DNA of 15,339 nucleotides, from contig JANPBY010000182.1 in NCBI GenBank assembly GCA_031430645.1, forward strand, positions 1 through 15,339. The letters are read 5' to 3'. Positions 13,691 to 15,339 of this stretch are shown one piece after another. This DNA is from JANPBY01 sp031430645 (GTDB lineage Bacteria > Actinomycetota > Actinomycetes > DATJPE01). Numbering within the stretch: the stretch's first letter is position 1; each line of letters begins with the position of its first letter. A program made the position numbers and the translations under genes. The notes beneath the pieces were generated by a model that saw only the letters and a program-made list of their open reading frames with translations, searched no databases and was not told the origin of the DNA.

Positions 13691-14994
13691 GCATCTCCCT
13701 TAGTCCGTAGTCGCTGGAGAGCGCCGGCAAGGACTGGCGCGGTCAGGCCGCGCTGCCAGGCTCGGGCACCGTGGCCTTCCAGGACTGCTGCGACCGAATC
13801 CTTGGACAGGTCCTCGGGGGGTGTCCAGCACAGTCGCCGCACCGTGTCGGGGGCGAGGAGGTTCTCCACTGGCATCAGATGCTCGTCGGCCAGGGCCGCG
13901 ACGGCCGTACGTGCTGCGCTCAGCCGGGCCGCTGCAACCGGGTCGCGATCGGCCCAGACTCTGGCCGGCGGAGGCGCGTCGCTCACCAGGGCGACGTCGG
14001 GCAGTGCGCTGTCCGGAAGGGCGGCAGAGCGCTCGAGAGCTTCGTACCAAAGCCCGACCTGGCGCCGGGTGGCCCGGCCGCCGAATCCCTGCACCTTCAG
14101 CAGGGCCTCGGTCGACGTCGGTGCCGTCAGAGCCGCCTCAACGATGGCGCTGTCGGGCAGGATTCGGCCGGGAGCCACGTCGCGCGCCCGAGCTTGGGCA
14201 TCGCGGGTTTCCCAGAGCTCGCGGACCGCGCCCATCCCACGGCGGCCGCGGACCCGGTGTAGCCCCGAGGTCCGCCGCCAAGGATCGATTCGGGGAGCGG
14301 CCGGTGGTGCCGCGACGATGGCCGCGAACTCCTCCTCAGCCCAGCCCAGTTTTCCTTGTCGATCGAGGTCATCGGCGATGGCGTCGCGAAGCTCGACGAG
14401 GACCTCTACGTCGAGTGCTGCGTAGCGCAGCCACGGTTCGGGGAGCGGACGGGTCGACCAGTCCGCCGCTGAGTGACCCTTTTCGAGGGCGAATCCGAGG
14501 ATGTTCTCCACCAGTGGGCCCAGCCCGACGCGCGGGTAGCCAGCGAGGCGACCGCCTAGTTCGGTGTCGAAGAGCTTGGTGGGACGCATCCCGATCTCAG
14601 CGAGGCAGGGAAGGTCCTGGGTCGCGGCGTGCACCACCCATTCAACCTCGGAGAGTGCCTCGCCCACGGAGGTCAGATCGGGGCAGCCGACCGGGTCGAT
14701 GAGCGCGGTCCCAGCACCAGCGCGACGCAGTTGGACCAGGTAGGCGCGCTGGCCGTAGCGGTAGCCGGAAGCCCGTTCGGCATCAACGGCGACCGGGCCG
14801 TCGCCAGCCGCTAGGGCCGCGACCGTGCGCGCGAGTGACGTCCCGGTGGTGACGGTGTCCGGCAGTCCGTCGCGGGGCGCGAGTAGGGGGATGGCGGCCG
14901 GCGCCTCCTCGACCGCCTCGTCGAGGGCATCCTCGAGGGGCAACTCAAGCGGGAGCTCGGGAGGGAGCTGAGGGGTCGGGCCGTCGGGACTCAC
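13687..14994 (-). CDS. RNase D-like 3'-5' exonuclease with HRDC domain
   Basis: This 435-aa DEDD-family exonuclease probably trims 3' ends of tRNA or other structured RNA. Exo I: VAVDAE (D71, E73). Exo II: HAATQDLPCL (D127). Exo III: RYAALDVEVL, the Y-x3-D signature (Y191, D195). An HRDC domain lies at about 250-322 (RILPDSAIVEAALTAPTSTEALLKV region), and a helical C-terminal domain completes the protein. It lacks the helicase part of RecQ. The first 32 residues are an unusual acidic Pro/Leu/Glu tail with PELPLELPLED. The start is GTG at 14992-14994. No Shine-Dalgarno sequence is present, but TAGGCT lies 7-12 bases upstream, compatible with a leaderless message. It leads a three-gene operon. 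The symbol rnd is possible, but actinobacterial orthology to E. coli rnd is uncertain. Confidence 0.9.
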   Translation of the reverse strand: MSPDGPTPQLPPELPLELPLEDALDEAVEEAPAAIPLLAPRDGLPDTVTTGTSLARTVAALAAGDGPVAVDAERASGYRYGQRAYLVQLRRAGAGTALIDPVGCPDLTSVGEALSEVEWVVHAATQDLPCLAEIGMRPTKLFDTELGGRLAGYPRVGLGPLVENILGFALEKGHSAADWSTRPLPEPWLRYAALDVEVLVELRDAIADDLDRQGKLGWAEEEFAAIVAAPPAAPRIDPWRRTSGLHRVRGRRGMGAVRELWETRDAQARARDVAPGRILPDSAIVEAALTAPTSTEALLKVQGFGGRATRRQVGLWYEALERSAALPDSALPDVALVSDAPPPARVWADRDPVAAARLSAARTAVAALADEHLMPVENLLAPDTVRRLCWTPPEDLSKDSVAAVLEGHGARAWQRGLTAPVLAGALQRLRTKGDA

Positions 14995-15137
14995 GGGCGG
15001 AGCCTACGGGCGCGGTGCCGACTCGAGGGAGTGGACTGCACTGAGGGTCTCGCTTTGGTTCTTCCACGTTGACCGGGCTCGCTCTTCCGCTGTGAGTGAA
15101 ATCGTTGGGGTGATTGAAGATTCGTTCCACAAACCCC

Positions 15138-15167
15138 TTGCGTTCTGTCGGTGCCATGCTCTAGAAT
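15138..15167 (+). promoter_or_regulatory. Vegetative-type promoter giving a leaderless mRNA
   Basis: TTGCGT (15138-15143), an 18-bp spacer and TAGAAT (15162-15167) form the best -35/-10 pair in the window. The -10 ends seven bases before ATG at 15175, so transcription should begin at or within a base of the start codon. The 180-bp divergent gap 14995-15174 also holds the upstream region of the RNase D-like gene. Confidence 0.65.
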
Positions 15168-15174
15168 CAGTCAC

Positions 15175-15339
15175 ATGTTCGCATCGCGCTCAGACCTTCG
15201 GGACCCGTGCCCCGAGGCGAGCACGTGCGACCTCACTGACCTGGATTGGGAGGCGTCCTGGGCCTGCGCCCTGACCTCCACCATCGACGACGGCTACGGC
15301 ACCCCTGTCGGGTACTACCCCTTCGCCGACGCCGACCTT
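15175..15339 (+). CDS. Start of an unrecognised gene (3' truncated by the window)
   Basis: From ATG at 15175 the frame is open to the window end: 55 codons with strong G/C third positions and no stop. The visible peptide begins MFASRSDLRDPCPEA and continues with DLTDLDWEASWACALTS and DDGYGTPVGYYPF. It is acidic, has Cys at 12, 18 and 31, and shows no signal peptide or membrane helix. I do not recognise the family from this fragment. The start is supported by the promoter placed so that the transcript begins at this ATG; no ribosome binding site is present. It is divergent from the RNase D-like operon. Confidence 0.6.
   Translation, partial: MFASRSDLRDPCPEASTCDLTDLDWEASWACALTSTIDDGYGTPVGYYPFADADL

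Noticed and set aside
13319..14425. 368-aa plus-strand frame opposite the GNAT and RNase D-like genes
   Set aside because: It spans the junction of two real minus-strand genes and is Ser/Arg/Ala low-complexity shadow sequence.
1..15339. Search for CRISPR arrays, insertion sequences, phage genes, toxin-antitoxin or defence clusters, tRNA/rRNA and riboswitches
   Set aside because: No spaced direct repeats, transposase or integrase motifs, cloverleaf sequences or recognisable aptamer were seen by eye; the window reads as ordinary core chromosome.

Overview
The window is high-GC DNA with strong G/C preference at third codon positions, densely packed genes and many 4-base ATGA/GTGA overlaps. Protein families and gene order point to an actinobacterium. 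The set sugar-ABC transporter + ROK regulator, dxs, fadA-fadB and an RNase D-type exonuclease recalls the chromosomal neighbourhood of Streptomyces coelicolor around its xylFGH/rok7B7, dxs and fadAB genes (from memory, not searched). The genus cannot be fixed from sequence alone. This is mostly conserved core chromosome, with no sign of phage, transposon, CRISPR or rRNA/tRNA genes.

Layout. (1) 1-4514, plus strand: a possible tail of an upstream gene and a GC hairpin, then a coupled run of ABC ATPase, sugar permease, ROK regulator, GNAT acetyltransferase and a 123-aa unknown protein. (2) 4582-6501: dxs, the first enzyme of the MEP isoprenoid pathway, with its own strong ribosome binding site 67 bp after the previous gene. 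(3) 6502-6658: a convergent intergenic region holding a terminator-like hairpin that is also one arm of a large inverted repeat. (4) 6659-7540 minus: a 293-aa protein I do not recognise. A divergent spacer with an imperfect palindrome separates it from 7678-9084 plus, a membrane-anchored zinc-metallopeptidase-like protein. (5) 9102-12406 minus: the fadA-fadB beta-oxidation pair, with a palindromic operator candidate upstream. (6) 12468-14994 minus: a tight three-gene operon of RNase D-like exonuclease, GNAT acetyltransferase and AlkD-type DNA glycosylase. (7) 15175-end plus: the start of an unrecognised gene behind a clear -35/-10 promoter that appears to give a leaderless mRNA.

How the genes fit together: the first block imports a sugar (pentose is the best guess) under a regulator encoded in the same transcript, and that transcript may run into dxs, whose substrates come from central carbon metabolism. 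fadA-fadB degrade fatty acids to acetyl-CoA. The RNase D/GNAT/AlkD operon looks like nucleic-acid maintenance. I found no clearly new multi-gene system. The items most worth a second look are the inverted repeat after dxs, the palindromes at 7587-7600 and 12443-12456, the leaderless starts, and the two unrecognised proteins beside dxs.
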